Shown piece after piece: positions 1-6,271 of a stretch of 12,251 bases of DNA; the first letter of the stretch is position 1; every line of letters starts with the position of its first letter. The notes under the pieces are model-generated. The model was given only the letters and a program-made list of their open reading frames with translations. It was not told where the DNA came from and made no database searches. The stretch covers positions 1-12,251 of the forward strand of contig CBDTYW010000096.1 of assembly GCA_965364735.1 (NCBI GenBank), read 5' to 3'. The translations under genes were made by a program, and so were the position numbers. Source of the stretch: CBDTYW01 sp965364735 (GTDB taxonomy: Bacteria > Actinomycetota > Nitriliruptoria > Nitriliruptorales > Nitriliruptoraceae).

Positions 1-1
1 C

Positions 2-907
2 GCCGCCACGGTGCGCAACGAGATGGCCGCGCTCGAGGACGCCGGGCTGATCCACCAGCCACACACCTCCGCAGGGCGGGTTCCCACCGACCTCGGATAC
101 CGCTACCTCGTCGACGAGCTCGGGAGCCGCGACGTCTCCGAGGAGGTCGACTCGAAGCGACGCGCGGTCGTGGCCGACCTCCTCGGCCGACCTCGCGACG
201 TCGAGGAGCTGGTCGTGCGGACCTCGACGGTCCTCAGCCAGCTGACCCAGCTCGCGGCCCTCGTCATCGCCCCGGCGATCGACGCGTCGCGCTGCAAGCG
301 CCTCGAGCTGGTCCACCTCGGCCCCGGCGACGTCCTGCTCCTCGTCATCGCGGACACCGGCGCGGTGGAGAAGCACCTGCTCGAGCTGACGACGCTCGTG
401 AGCGAGCACGACGTCGAGCGCACCCGCACCGCGCTGAACGAGGCGGTGGTCGGACATCGCCTCCGGCGGCTCAGCGAGATCACCCTCCGGGTTCGCGAGG
501 ACGCCCCGATGGAGCTTCGCCAGCTCCTCGCTGCCGTTGCGAGCCAGCTCGACCGCGTCGAGCGTGAGGTCGAGCGGCAGGTCGTGGTGGGCGGACAGTC
601 CTCGCTCGCGAGTGCGCTGGACGGACCACAGCTGGGCAGCGTGCTGGAGGTCCTCGAGCAGCGCGGCACACTGGCGAGGCTGCTCACCGCCAACGACACC
701 GACGACACCTTCGTGACGATCGGCGGGGAGCACGAGATCGAGCAGCTGCAGTCCACCTCCCTGGTCGCGCAGCGCTACCGAACGATCGCCTCCGGCTCGA
801 TCGGGGTGCTCGGACCGACACGCATGGACTACGCCGCGGTGGTGGCCGCCGTTCGTTCGGTCGCCGAGCATCTCGAGGCCTCACTCTCCGACCTCCAGTC
901 CCGCTGA
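2..907 (+). CDS. hrcA: Heat-inducible transcription repressor HrcA (5' end outside window)
   Basis: HrcA represses class I heat-shock genes by binding the CIRCE operator. The reading frame is already open at the window edge (Ala-Ala-Thr before VRNEM), so the true start lies upstream and roughly 40 N-terminal residues are missing compared with the usual length of about 340. What remains begins inside the winged-helix DNA-binding part: the segment RNEMAALEDAGLIHQPHTSA followed by GR-P-T--GYR-LVD is the HrcA hallmark (about 10-120). The rest matches the GAF-like dimerisation region of the family, including the late segment around IGGEHE (about 718-732) and the closing GVLGPTRMDY (about 806-835). 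The stop is TGA at 905-907. dnaJ follows after 52 bp, the common actinobacterial hrcA-dnaJ pair. I see no CIRCE element inside the window; if present it would lie upstream of hrcA. Identity is very secure. Confidence 0.95.
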   Translation, partial: AATVRNEMAALEDAGLIHQPHTSAGRVPTDLGYRYLVDELGSRDVSEEVDSKRRAVVADLLGRPRDVEELVVRTSTVLSQLTQLAALVIAPAIDASRCKRLELVHLGPGDVLLLVIADTGAVEKHLLELTTLVSEHDVERTRTALNEAVVGHRLRRLSEITLRVREDAPMELRQLLAAVASQLDRVEREVERQVVVGGQSSLASALDGPQLGSVLEVLEQRGTLARLLTANDTDDTFVTIGGEHEIEQLQSTSLVAQRYRTIASGSIGVLGPTRMDYAAVVAAVRSVAEHLEASLSDLQSR

Positions 908-913
908 CCTGCC

Positions 914-928
914 CCGTGCCCCGCACGG
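914..928 (+). other. Short GC-rich hairpin between hrcA and dnaJ
   Basis: CCGTGC (914-919) pairs with GCACGG (923-928) across a 3-nt CCC loop. There is no T-run after it, so it does not look like an intrinsic terminator. It could affect the relative expression of hrcA and dnaJ, but in sequence this GC-rich a 6-bp stem can arise by chance. Confidence 0.3.
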
Positions 929-959
929 CCGGCGGGAGCGCCAGACCGAAGATCTTCCC

Positions 960-2093
960 GTGGCTGACCTGTACGACCTGCTCGGCGTCGAGCGCAACGC
1001 GACGCCCGACGACATCAAGCGTGCCTATCGCAAGCGCGCCCGCGAGCTGCACCCGGACGCCCCGGACGGCGACGAGGAGCTCTTCAAGGAGCTGAACCGC
1101 GCTCGCGAGGTGCTGTCGGACCCGCAGCGACGCGCCCGCTACGACCGGTTCGGCGACGACGGCACCCCGCAGTCGCGCGGCGCCGGCGGCGACCCGTTCG
1201 GCTTCGGTGGCGGCGGTGGCGGTGGGCTTGGCGACGTGCTCGACGCCTTCTTCGGGCAGGCGTTCGGGGGCGGGGGAGCGCAGCGGACCCAGCGGGTGCG
1301 TGAGCGTCCGGGCCGCGACGTGCTCGTACCCGTCACCCTCACGCTCGAGGAGGTCGCGCGGGGCGTTCGCCATCCCGTCGAGGTCGAGGTCGCCGGGACC
1401 TGCCAGACATGTGGTGGCTCCGGGAGCAGGACCGCAGGTCAGGCCGTCTCCTGCCAGCAGTGCAACGGCTCCGGCCAGGTGCAGCGGATCGTTCGGACGG
1501 CGTTCGGCCAGCTCGCGACGGCGGCGGAGTGTCCCGCCTGCGAGGCCACGGGCCGCGTGGTCGCGGACCCGTGCATCGACTGCCACGGTCAGGGACGGCA
1601 CAACGACCGCAAGACGATCACCGTCGACATCAAGCCCGGCGTCGAGGAGGGCGATCGGCTCCGTGTCTCCGGAGCCGGCGAGGCAGGGCGTCACGGTGCC
1701 GCGTCCGGCGACCTGTTCGTCGAGATCCATGTCGCGCCGCACGAGGTCTACGAGCGGTCCGGCCGCGACCTCGTCTGCGAGCTGACGATCCCGTTCTCCC
1801 AGGCTGCGCTCGGCGCGACCCTCACGGTCCCGTCGATCACCGGCGACGAGCACGAGGTGACGATCAAGCCGGGAACCCAGTTCGGCGACGTGGTGACCCT
1901 TCGGCGCGTCGGGCTGCCGGCCCGTGGCGGAGGCTCGCCCGGTGACCTCCACGTCCGGCTCAAGGTCGCGGTGCCCCGTGATCTCGACGATGAGCAGGAG
2001 CAGCTGCTTCGCGACTACGCGAAGCTGCGCGGCGAGGACGTTCCCGAGCACGGCTCCGGGCTGTTCACCCGCTTCAAGCGCGCCTTCCGCTGA
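960..2093 (+). CDS. dnaJ: Molecular chaperone DnaJ (Hsp40, type A)
   Basis: DnaJ is a cytosolic co-chaperone that delivers unfolded clients to DnaK and stimulates its ATPase. The 377-residue protein has the full type A layout. The J-domain covers residues 1-67 with the HPD motif at 31-33. A Gly/Phe-rich linker (about 79-107) contains a run of seven glycines. Four zinc-binding repeats of the form CxxCxGxG or a close variant start at Cys148, Cys165, Cys191 and Cys205; the third reads CPACEATG, with Ala where Gly is usual. A C-terminal substrate-binding region completes it. The GTG start at 960 is chosen because the J-domain begins at once with ADLYDLLGV; no strong ribosome binding site precedes it. 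There is no dnaK or grpE nearby, which fits the second, HrcA-linked dnaJ (dnaJ2 type) found in many actinobacteria. That last point is inference from context. Confidence 0.97.
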   Translation: MADLYDLLGVERNATPDDIKRAYRKRARELHPDAPDGDEELFKELNRAREVLSDPQRRARYDRFGDDGTPQSRGAGGDPFGFGGGGGGGLGDVLDAFFGQAFGGGGAQRTQRVRERPGRDVLVPVTLTLEEVARGVRHPVEVEVAGTCQTCGGSGSRTAGQAVSCQQCNGSGQVQRIVRTAFGQLATAAECPACEATGRVVADPCIDCHGQGRHNDRKTITVDIKPGVEEGDRLRVSGAGEAGRHGAASGDLFVEIHVAPHEVYERSGRDLVCELTIPFSQAALGATLTVPSITGDEHEVTIKPGTQFGDVVTLRRVGLPARGGGSPGDLHVRLKVAVPRDLDDEQEQLLRDYAKLRGEDVPEHGSGLFTRFKRAFR

Positions 2094-2103
2094 ACGTCAC
2101 CTG

Positions 2104-2832
2104 ATGTCCCTGACCCCGCTCCTGCACCTCGACGCCGAGCGCTTCGACCTTGCGCTCGAGCATGACGTCGCGCTCGGCGACCAGGATCAGCGTCATCTGC
2201 TGCACGCCCTGCGGCTGCGACCGGGTGCGCCGTTGGTGCTCGGCGACGGACTGGGACGGCTCGCGGACGGCGAGCTGGTCGCCCGGGGAGTGAGGATCAC
2301 CGGGCCGGTGGCACGCCATCCGCGTCCGTTGCGCGAGGTGCACGTCGTGCAGGCGCTCGCCAAGAACAAGAAGGTCGACGAGGTCGTGCGAGCCTGCACG
2401 GAGCTCGGCGCGATGGCCTTCACCGTCGTGATGAGCCAGCGGAGCCCGCGCAAGATGTCCGAGCACGACCGGCAGCGCGCCCGGACGCGATGGCAGCAGA
2501 TCGCGGCCTCCGCAGCCGCCCAGTCGCGACGTGCGTGGGTCCCGATCGTCCATCCGGCCGTCAACCTTGCGGCCTTCGTGCCGGATGATGGCGAGGTCGG
2601 CGTCGTGGCCCACCACGACGTGGACGAGGACCTCGTCACCGTCGGGCGGCGTGCCACGGGTGAGCACGGCACCGGCAGGTTGTGGCTGGCGGTCGGTCCG
2701 GAGGGAGGTTGGTCGGACGCTGACCTGACGACGTTGGCGTCCGCCGGGGGCACACCTGCGCGCCTCCGCACGCCCGTGCTGCGCACCGAGCACGCGGCCG
2801 CCGCATGCTGTGCGGTGTTCGCACATCTCTGA
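2104..2832 (+). CDS. rsmE: 16S rRNA (uracil-1498-N3)-methyltransferase RsmE
   Basis: RsmE is a SPOUT-fold enzyme that uses S-adenosylmethionine to methylate N3 of U1498 in 16S rRNA within the 30S subunit. The 242-residue product is the usual length. Visible family marks are an N-terminal PUA-like part (HLLHALRLRPGAPLVLGDG, about 31-49), the conserved KNKKVDEVVRACTELGA stretch (87-103), RWQQIAASAAAQSRR in the middle, and the knot-forming GPEGGW (198-203). The segment VLRTEHAA near the end stands where most homologues have LRTETA, so His replaces the usual Thr. The ATG at 2104 is only 10 bp after the dnaJ stop, so co-transcription with dnaJ is likely. The same frame is open further upstream, but that part overlaps dnaJ and has no family similarity. 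dnaJ-rsmE adjacency is widespread in bacteria. Confidence 0.94.
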   Translation: MSLTPLLHLDAERFDLALEHDVALGDQDQRHLLHALRLRPGAPLVLGDGLGRLADGELVARGVRITGPVARHPRPLREVHVVQALAKNKKVDEVVRACTELGAMAFTVVMSQRSPRKMSEHDRQRARTRWQQIAASAAAQSRRAWVPIVHPAVNLAAFVPDDGEVGVVAHHDVDEDLVTVGRRATGEHGTGRLWLAVGPEGGWSDADLTTLASAGGTPARLRTPVLRTEHAAAACCAVFAHL

Positions 2833-2836
2833 GCGT

Positions 2837-2883
2837 GGCCGATCGGACGCCGATGGTCGTGGTCCGTGCGTCGTCGGCCTTTT
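2837..2883 (+). terminator. Terminator-like stem with T-tail after rsmE
   Basis: GGCCGA (2837-2842) is complementary to TCGGCC (2874-2879), which is followed at once by TTTT (2880-2883). A second nested pairing, CGGAC (2844-2848) with GTCCG (2862-2866), lies inside. The stem starts 5 bp after the rsmE stop. The position and T-run suggest an intrinsic terminator of the hrcA-dnaJ-rsmE unit, though the loop is long and branched and the T-run is short. Confidence 0.5.
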
Positions 2884-2906
2884 CGGTCGTATCGTGACCT
2901 ATTCGA

Positions 2907-2920
2907 CACCATGAGTGGTG
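2907..2920. repeat. Small inverted repeat upstream of the bldD-like gene
   Basis: CACCA (2907-2911) and TGGTG (2916-2920) form a perfect 5-bp inverted repeat with a TGAG spacer. It lies just upstream of the extended -10 motif, where a repressor operator would be expected. It does not clearly match the Streptomyces BldD box as I remember it. Short enough to be chance. Confidence 0.3.
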
Positions 2921-2927
2921 GCGGATC

Positions 2928-2936
2928 TGTTAGGGT
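2928..2936 (+). promoter_or_regulatory. Extended -10 promoter motif for the bldD-like gene
   Basis: TGTTAGGGT contains TAGGGT (2931-2936), which fits the actinobacterial -10 pattern TAnnnT, preceded by an extended-10 TG. No good -35 hexamer is seen at 17 bp, which is tolerated in extended -10 promoters. Transcription would start near 2943, about 48 nt before the ATG. Confidence 0.5.
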
Positions 2937-2951
2937 GCCGAAGCGCCCGCT

Positions 2952-2967
2952 CTCCGTGCCAACGGAG
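2952..2967 (+). promoter_or_regulatory. Leader hairpin before the bldD-like gene
   Basis: CTCCGT (2952-2957) pairs with ACGGAG (2962-2967) around a GCCA loop. It would fall in the 5' untranslated leader if transcription starts near 2943, ending about 11 nt before the ribosome binding site TGAGGT (2977-2982). It may stabilise the mRNA or modulate translation; no known riboswitch class is recognised. Confidence 0.35.
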
Positions 2968-2990
2968 TCGCCCGAGTGAGGTCAACGCCC

Positions 2991-3503
2991 ATGACCAGTC
3001 CCGACGCCACCGACACGGAGACCGTCTCCGAGTACGCCCTCGACCTGGGCCGACGCCTGCGCAACGTGCGTCGCCAGCAGGGGCTCTCTCTGCACGACGT
3101 CGAGCAGACGTCCGACGGCGACCTCAAGGCCAGCGTTGTCGGCGCCTACGAGCGTGGTGAGCGTGCCGTCTCCGTCGCCCGGCTCCGTTCGCTCGCGAAG
3201 TTCTACCGCGTGCCGATGTCGCAGCTCCTGCCGTCGCGCGACGAGCAGCCGGCGCAGCGCAGCCTCCGCGGTGGTGGCATCCGCATCGACCTGACCCGTC
3301 TGCCCTACGCCCACGGCGACCACCTCGAGACCATCGAGCGCTACGTCACCACGATCCAGCAGCGTCGCGGCGACTACAACGGCCGCATGCTGACGATCCG
3401 CTCGACCGACATGCAGACCCTCGCCGCCGTCCTGGCCCTCGAGCCCGACGACCTGCGCGACCGGCTCATCGGTGACGGCGTCGCCGTCGCGCTCGACGAG
3501 TAG
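2991..3503 (+). CDS. bldD: BldD-like transcriptional regulator with c-di-GMP-binding signature
   Basis: In Streptomyces, BldD is a master repressor of development whose C-terminal domain is dimerised by a cyclic-di-GMP tetramer. This 170-residue protein is close to the Streptomyces length and shows the same two-domain plan. The HTH domain covers about 15-81 and includes RRQQGLSLHDVE, VVGAYERGERAVSV and a closing FYRVPMSQLLP. A linker leads to a C-terminal domain with IERYVTTIQQRRGDYNGRML. The published binding signature RxD-x8-RxxD is intact: Arg126-Gly-Asp128, eight residues, Arg137-Ser-Thr-Asp140. The ATG at 2991 is preferred over an in-frame GTG at 2976 because TGAGGT lies 8 nt upstream of the ATG and would be inside the longer version. 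The promoter-like motif upstream and the 75-bp gap to phoH suggest its own transcript. What it controls here cannot be told from the window. Orthology is inferred from remembered family sequence. Confidence 0.88.
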   Translation: MTSPDATDTETVSEYALDLGRRLRNVRRQQGLSLHDVEQTSDGDLKASVVGAYERGERAVSVARLRSLAKFYRVPMSQLLPSRDEQPAQRSLRGGGIRIDLTRLPYAHGDHLETIERYVTTIQQRRGDYNGRMLTIRSTDMQTLAAVLALEPDDLRDRLIGDGVAVALDE

Positions 3504-3530
3504 CTCCGTCCGGGCTTCTGGGCCCCCGGC

Positions 3531-3536
3531 TACACT
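3531..3536 (+). promoter_or_regulatory. Possible -10 element for the phoH operon
   Basis: TACACT fits TAnnnT and lies 42 bp before the phoH GTG, in the 75-bp gap after the bldD-like gene. No convincing -35 element is visible. Transcription would start near 3543. It is a candidate promoter for the phoH-ybeY-CNNM-era operon. Confidence 0.35.
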
Positions 3537-3578
3537 CCGCGGCATCCCAGAACCCGATCCGGAAGTCGTTGACCACAC

Positions 3579-5672
3579 GTGGCAGGCAGCACCGAGGCCG
3601 TAGCGGCCGATGACCCGACCCCGTCCGACGAGCCCAGCGATCATGACGATCGTGTCCAGCTGCACGTGAACGTGCCGGGTGGCCAGACCATGATCGATCT
3701 GGTCGGGCCGAAGGACAAGCTCCTCCGGCACCTGCAGCGTGCGACGTCGGCAGATCTCTTCGTCCGCGGCAACCAGCTCGTCGTCTCGGGCCCACGCGGC
3801 GACGCCGAGCGCATGGAGGAGACGGTTGCCCAGCTCCTCGACGTCCTCGGTCGCGGTCAGGCGATCGACACGTCCGTGATCGACCAGACGCTGCGCATGG
3901 TCACGGATCATCCGGACGAGCAGGCCGCGCTGATCCTCACCGAGACCTTGCTGACCCACCGTGGCAAGGCGATCCGGCCGCGCACCGTCGGGCAGAAGCG
4001 CTACCTCGACAAGATCCGCGACAACACCGTGACCTTCGGGATCGGTCCTGCAGGAACCGGCAAGACCTACCTCGCCATGGCCGCTGCCGTCGCCGCGCTG
4101 CGTGCCCGCGACGTCAACCGCCTGATCCTCACCCGCCCCGCGGTCGAGGCCGGTGAGCGGCTCGGCTTCCTTCCCGGGACGCTGCACGAGAAGATCGACC
4201 CGTACCTCAAGCCGCTGTGGGACGCCCTGCGCGACATGATGGAGGTCGAGGAGCTCGTCCAGGCCACAGACCGCGGCACCATCGAGGTCGCCCCGCTCGC
4301 GTACATGCGCGGTCGGGCCCAACCGGTGTCCGAGCGCGTCCTGACGCCGACCGGGTTCGTTCCGATCGGTGACGTCGTCGCCGGCGACGACGTGATCGGC
4401 TCCGACGGCCGGGTGACAGAGGTCATCGGCGTCTTCCCCCAGGGCGAGAAGGACGTCCTGCGCGTCACGGCGTCGGACGGGGCGTCCACCCGCTGCTGCG
4501 CTGAACACCTGTGGACCGTGTGGGCGCGCCGTGGCCGACACGCCAGCCGTGCGGCACGGACCGTCGAGACCCGCGCGATGATCGGGAAGCTCCGCACGGC
4601 TCGCCACCGACGCTTCGAGCTTCCGCTCGTCGAGCCGGTGGAGCTGTCGGAGCAGCAGGTCCCGATGGACCCGTACGCGCTCGGCGAGGCGCTCGCGAAC
4701 GCCCGTCTCGGGATGACACCTCAGCACCGGGGCGGACCCGACGACGTGCTCAGCCGAATCGGCCGCGGAACCGCGGTGATGACCGAGAACCCGGTGACGG
4801 CGCGGATGCGCGACCTGGATCTTCTCGACGCGCCCTCCTCGACGACGTCCGTTCCCGAGACCTACCTGCACAACTCGGCGGACGTTCGGCTCGGCGTGTT
4901 GCAGGGGCTGCTCGATGGTGATCCCGGCTCGGTCACGCAACGCGGACGCACAGGTCGCGTGCAGTACACGACCAGGTCCCCACAGCTGCGTGACGACGTC
5001 GTGTGGCTGGCGCAGTCCCTCGGCGGAACCGCGACGACGCGTGTCCGGCCCGCCGACAGGTGGACGCCCGTCCGCGCGAAGGGGCGGCCGGCCGAGCACG
5101 GGGACGACGCGTTCATCGTCGAGATCCGCCTCCCCGACGGTGTCTCACCGTCCAGGCTGACGCGGAACGCCGAGCAGAGCACGGTCGTCAGCTCGGCTCG
5201 GCCCCGGCGCTTCGTCGCGTCGATCGAGCCGGACGGCCGCGAGGAGATGGTCTGCATCCGCGTGGCGGCCGAGGACCAGCTCTACGTGACCGAGGGCTTC
5301 CTCGTCACCCACAACACGCTCAACGACGCGTTCATCGTGCTGGACGAGGCGCAGAACACGACCGCCGAGCAGATGAAGATGTTCCTCACGCGCATCGGGT
5401 TCGGGTCCAAGGCCGTCGTCACCGGCGACGTGAGCCAGGTCGACCTGCCGGGCAACCAGACGTCGGGGCTGCGCATCGTGCGCGACATCCTCGACGGGAC
5501 CGACGGTGTCGGCTTCGCGATGCTCAAGTCCGCGGACGTCGTCCGGCACCCGATCGTGATGCGGATCGTCGAGGCCTACGAGCGCTACGACAAGTCCGAG
5601 GAGACCGACGGCCGCGGCCGCGCGGTCGGACGCGATGATCGTGGCCCGCAGGTCCGTCGGGGACGCGTCTGA
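3579..5672 (+). CDS. phoH: PhoH-like P-loop ATPase (YbeZ family) interrupted by an intein
   Basis: PhoH-like proteins are cytosolic P-loop NTPases linked to RNA metabolism; the E. coli member YbeZ works with the RNase YbeY, encoded next here. The precursor is 697 residues. Removing the intein (residues 247-579) leaves 364, close to the family's usual 320-350. The host protein has an N-terminal nucleic-acid-binding-like part (about 25-95), Walker A GPAGTGKT (156-163, Lys162), the conserved LTRPAVEAGE-LGFLPG block, then YMRGR (242-246). The intein follows, and the protein resumes with TLNDAFIVLDEAQN (580-593), in which Asp589-Glu590 are Walker B. TGDVSQVDLPG and RHPIVMRIVEAYERYD close the domain, followed by a charged Arg/Gly/Asp-rich tail. 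The GTG at 3579 has only a weak, distant GGAAG (3561-3565). The stop overlaps the ybeY start by 1 nt (TGATG). ATPase activity should require splicing, because the intein separates the P-loop from Walker B. Confidence 0.95.
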   Translation: MAGSTEAVAADDPTPSDEPSDHDDRVQLHVNVPGGQTMIDLVGPKDKLLRHLQRATSADLFVRGNQLVVSGPRGDAERMEETVAQLLDVLGRGQAIDTSVIDQTLRMVTDHPDEQAALILTETLLTHRGKAIRPRTVGQKRYLDKIRDNTVTFGIGPAGTGKTYLAMAAAVAALRARDVNRLILTRPAVEAGERLGFLPGTLHEKIDPYLKPLWDALRDMMEVEELVQATDRGTIEVAPLAYMRGRAQPVSERVLTPTGFVPIGDVVAGDDVIGSDGRVTEVIGVFPQGEKDVLRVTASDGASTRCCAEHLWTVWARRGRHASRAARTVETRAMIGKLRTARHRRFELPLVEPVELSEQQVPMDPYALGEALANARLGMTPQHRGGPDDVLSRIGRGTAVMTENPVTARMRDLDLLDAPSSTTSVPETYLHNSADVRLGVLQGLLDGDPGSVTQRGRTGRVQYTTRSPQLRDDVVWLAQSLGGTATTRVRPADRWTPVRAKGRPAEHGDDAFIVEIRLPDGVSPSRLTRNAEQSTVVSSARPRRFVASIEPDGREEMVCIRVAAEDQLYVTEGFLVTHNTLNDAFIVLDEAQNTTAEQMKMFLTRIGFGSKAVVTGDVSQVDLPGNQTSGLRIVRDILDGTDGVGFAMLKSADVVRHPIVMRIVEAYERYDKSEETDGRGRAVGRDDRGPQVRRGRV
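4317..5315 (+). mobile_element. Class 3 intein in PhoH, inserted before Walker B
   Basis: The insert runs from Ala247 to Asn579 of the precursor (333 residues). Its edges are set by the family motif YMRGR-TLNDAF, which is split between Arg246 and Thr580. The N-terminal splicing block reads VLTPTGFVPIGDVVAGDDVI, then GVFPQGEKDVLRVT, both typical Hint-domain sequence. Residue 1 is Ala, so the ordinary N-terminal Cys/Ser nucleophile is absent. Instead it has the Trp-Cys-Thr set of class 3 inteins: Trp312 (block B, AEHLW; intein residue 66), Cys559 (block F, VCIRV; residue 313) and Thr577 (block G, LVTHN; residue 331). His578-Asn579 end it and Thr580 is the +1 residue, as expected for class 3. 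The first residue of the block B TxxH motif is Cys307 instead of Thr. Known mechanism: the block F Cys attacks the N-terminal splice junction directly. Splicing competence is inferred from intact residues, not shown. Confidence 0.93.
4668..5030 (+). other. Degenerate LAGLIDADG homing-endonuclease region within the intein
   Basis: Two motif remnants are visible. The first, DPYALGEALANA (residues 364-375), aligns with the canonical DPY-LG--LGDG, but the catalytic Asp position is Asn374 and the Gly residues are Ala. The second, VRLGVLQGLLDGDPGS (436-451), is a fair LAGLIDADG helix with both Asp446 and Asp448 kept, but Pro449 replaces the usual Gly. After it, VQYTTRSPQLRDDVVWLAQSLGGTA has the usual pattern of the following beta-strand and helix. 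With one acidic residue missing, DNA cleavage and homing are probably lost. Domain limits are approximate. Confidence 0.7.
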
Positions 5673-6271
5673 TGGCCATCTTCTTCGCGGACGAGCAGGG
5701 CGAGGATCCGCCCGCCATCCCCGTCGACGCGGACGATCTCGTCGCGGTGGCGCAGCACGTGCTGCGCGAGCGACGTGTGCCGGAGGACATGGAGGTCTCG
5801 ATCCTCGTCGTCGACCCCGCGACGATGGCTGCGCTGAACACCGAGCACATGGGTCGGCCCGGTCCGACCGACGTGCTCGCGTTCCCGATCGACGAGCCGG
5901 GGCAGTCGATGCCCGGGCTTCCCGCCATCCTCGGCGACGTCGTCCTGTGTCCCGCGATCGCGGCGAAGCAGGCCGCGAGCAACGACGTGTCCGTGGACAG
6001 CGAGCTCGCGATGCTGACCGCCCACGCCATCCTGCACCTGATCGGCTTCGACCACGACACGGTCGTCGAGCAGCGCGCGATGTTCGGGCTGACCACGGCG
6101 TTGCTGGCCGAGCTGCGGGGCGGCCATGCCCCCGGCAGCACCATCGCGCATGGTGACTGGGGACCGCGCCGGGCGCCGGCCGAGGCCACGACGGATCCGG
6201 GTGCCGCCGCGCGCGTCCAGCCGTTCGACCTGTCCCTCGTCGACGTCAACTTCGATCTGGGGGATCGCTGA
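5672..6271 (+). CDS. ybeY: Endoribonuclease YbeY (rRNA maturation factor)
   Basis: YbeY is a metal-dependent single-strand endoribonuclease of 16S rRNA 3'-end maturation and 70S quality control. The signature HxxxHxxxxxH is intact: His118, His122 and His128 in HAILHLIGFDHD, the Zn-binding centre. The upstream block MAALNTEHMGRPGPTDVLAFPID (about 52-74) is the other family hallmark. The protein is 199 residues against the usual 150-165. The excess is a C-terminal tail of about 45 residues after LLAELRGG, Pro/Ala-rich and ending VQPFDLSLVDVNFDLGDR. The ATG at 5672 overlaps the phoH stop by 1 nt (TGATG), and the stop overlaps the next gene's ATG in the same way, so translation is probably coupled along the operon. 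The PhoH-YbeY-Era neighbourhood is conserved widely and supports a joint role in ribosome assembly. Confidence 0.95.
   Translation: MAIFFADEQGEDPPAIPVDADDLVAVAQHVLRERRVPEDMEVSILVVDPATMAALNTEHMGRPGPTDVLAFPIDEPGQSMPGLPAILGDVVLCPAIAAKQAASNDVSVDSELAMLTAHAILHLIGFDHDTVVEQRAMFGLTTALLAELRGGHAPGSTIAHGDWGPRRAPAEATTDPGAAARVQPFDLSLVDVNFDLGDR

Noticed and set aside
1..959. CIRCE operator for HrcA
   Set aside because: I found no TTAGCACTC-N9-GAGTGCTAA-like sequence. The hrcA promoter lies before the window, and the hrcA-dnaJ gap holds only a GC-rich hairpin.
684..2051. Minus-strand open frame (455 codons) opposite dnaJ
   Set aside because: It is the antisense shadow of a fully recognisable DnaJ; no domain is visible.
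3510..3529. Possible terminator stem (CCGGG/CCCGG) after the bldD-like gene
   Set aside because: Only 5 bp pair across a 10-nt GC-rich loop and no T-run follows. A candidate -10 box lies immediately downstream.
2982..5099. Very long minus-strand open frame (705 codons) opposite the bldD-like gene and phoH
   Set aside because: High GC removes stop codons from antisense frames. The translation has no recognisable domain and is rich in Arg, Val and Asp-type shadow composition, while the plus strand encodes clear conserved proteins.
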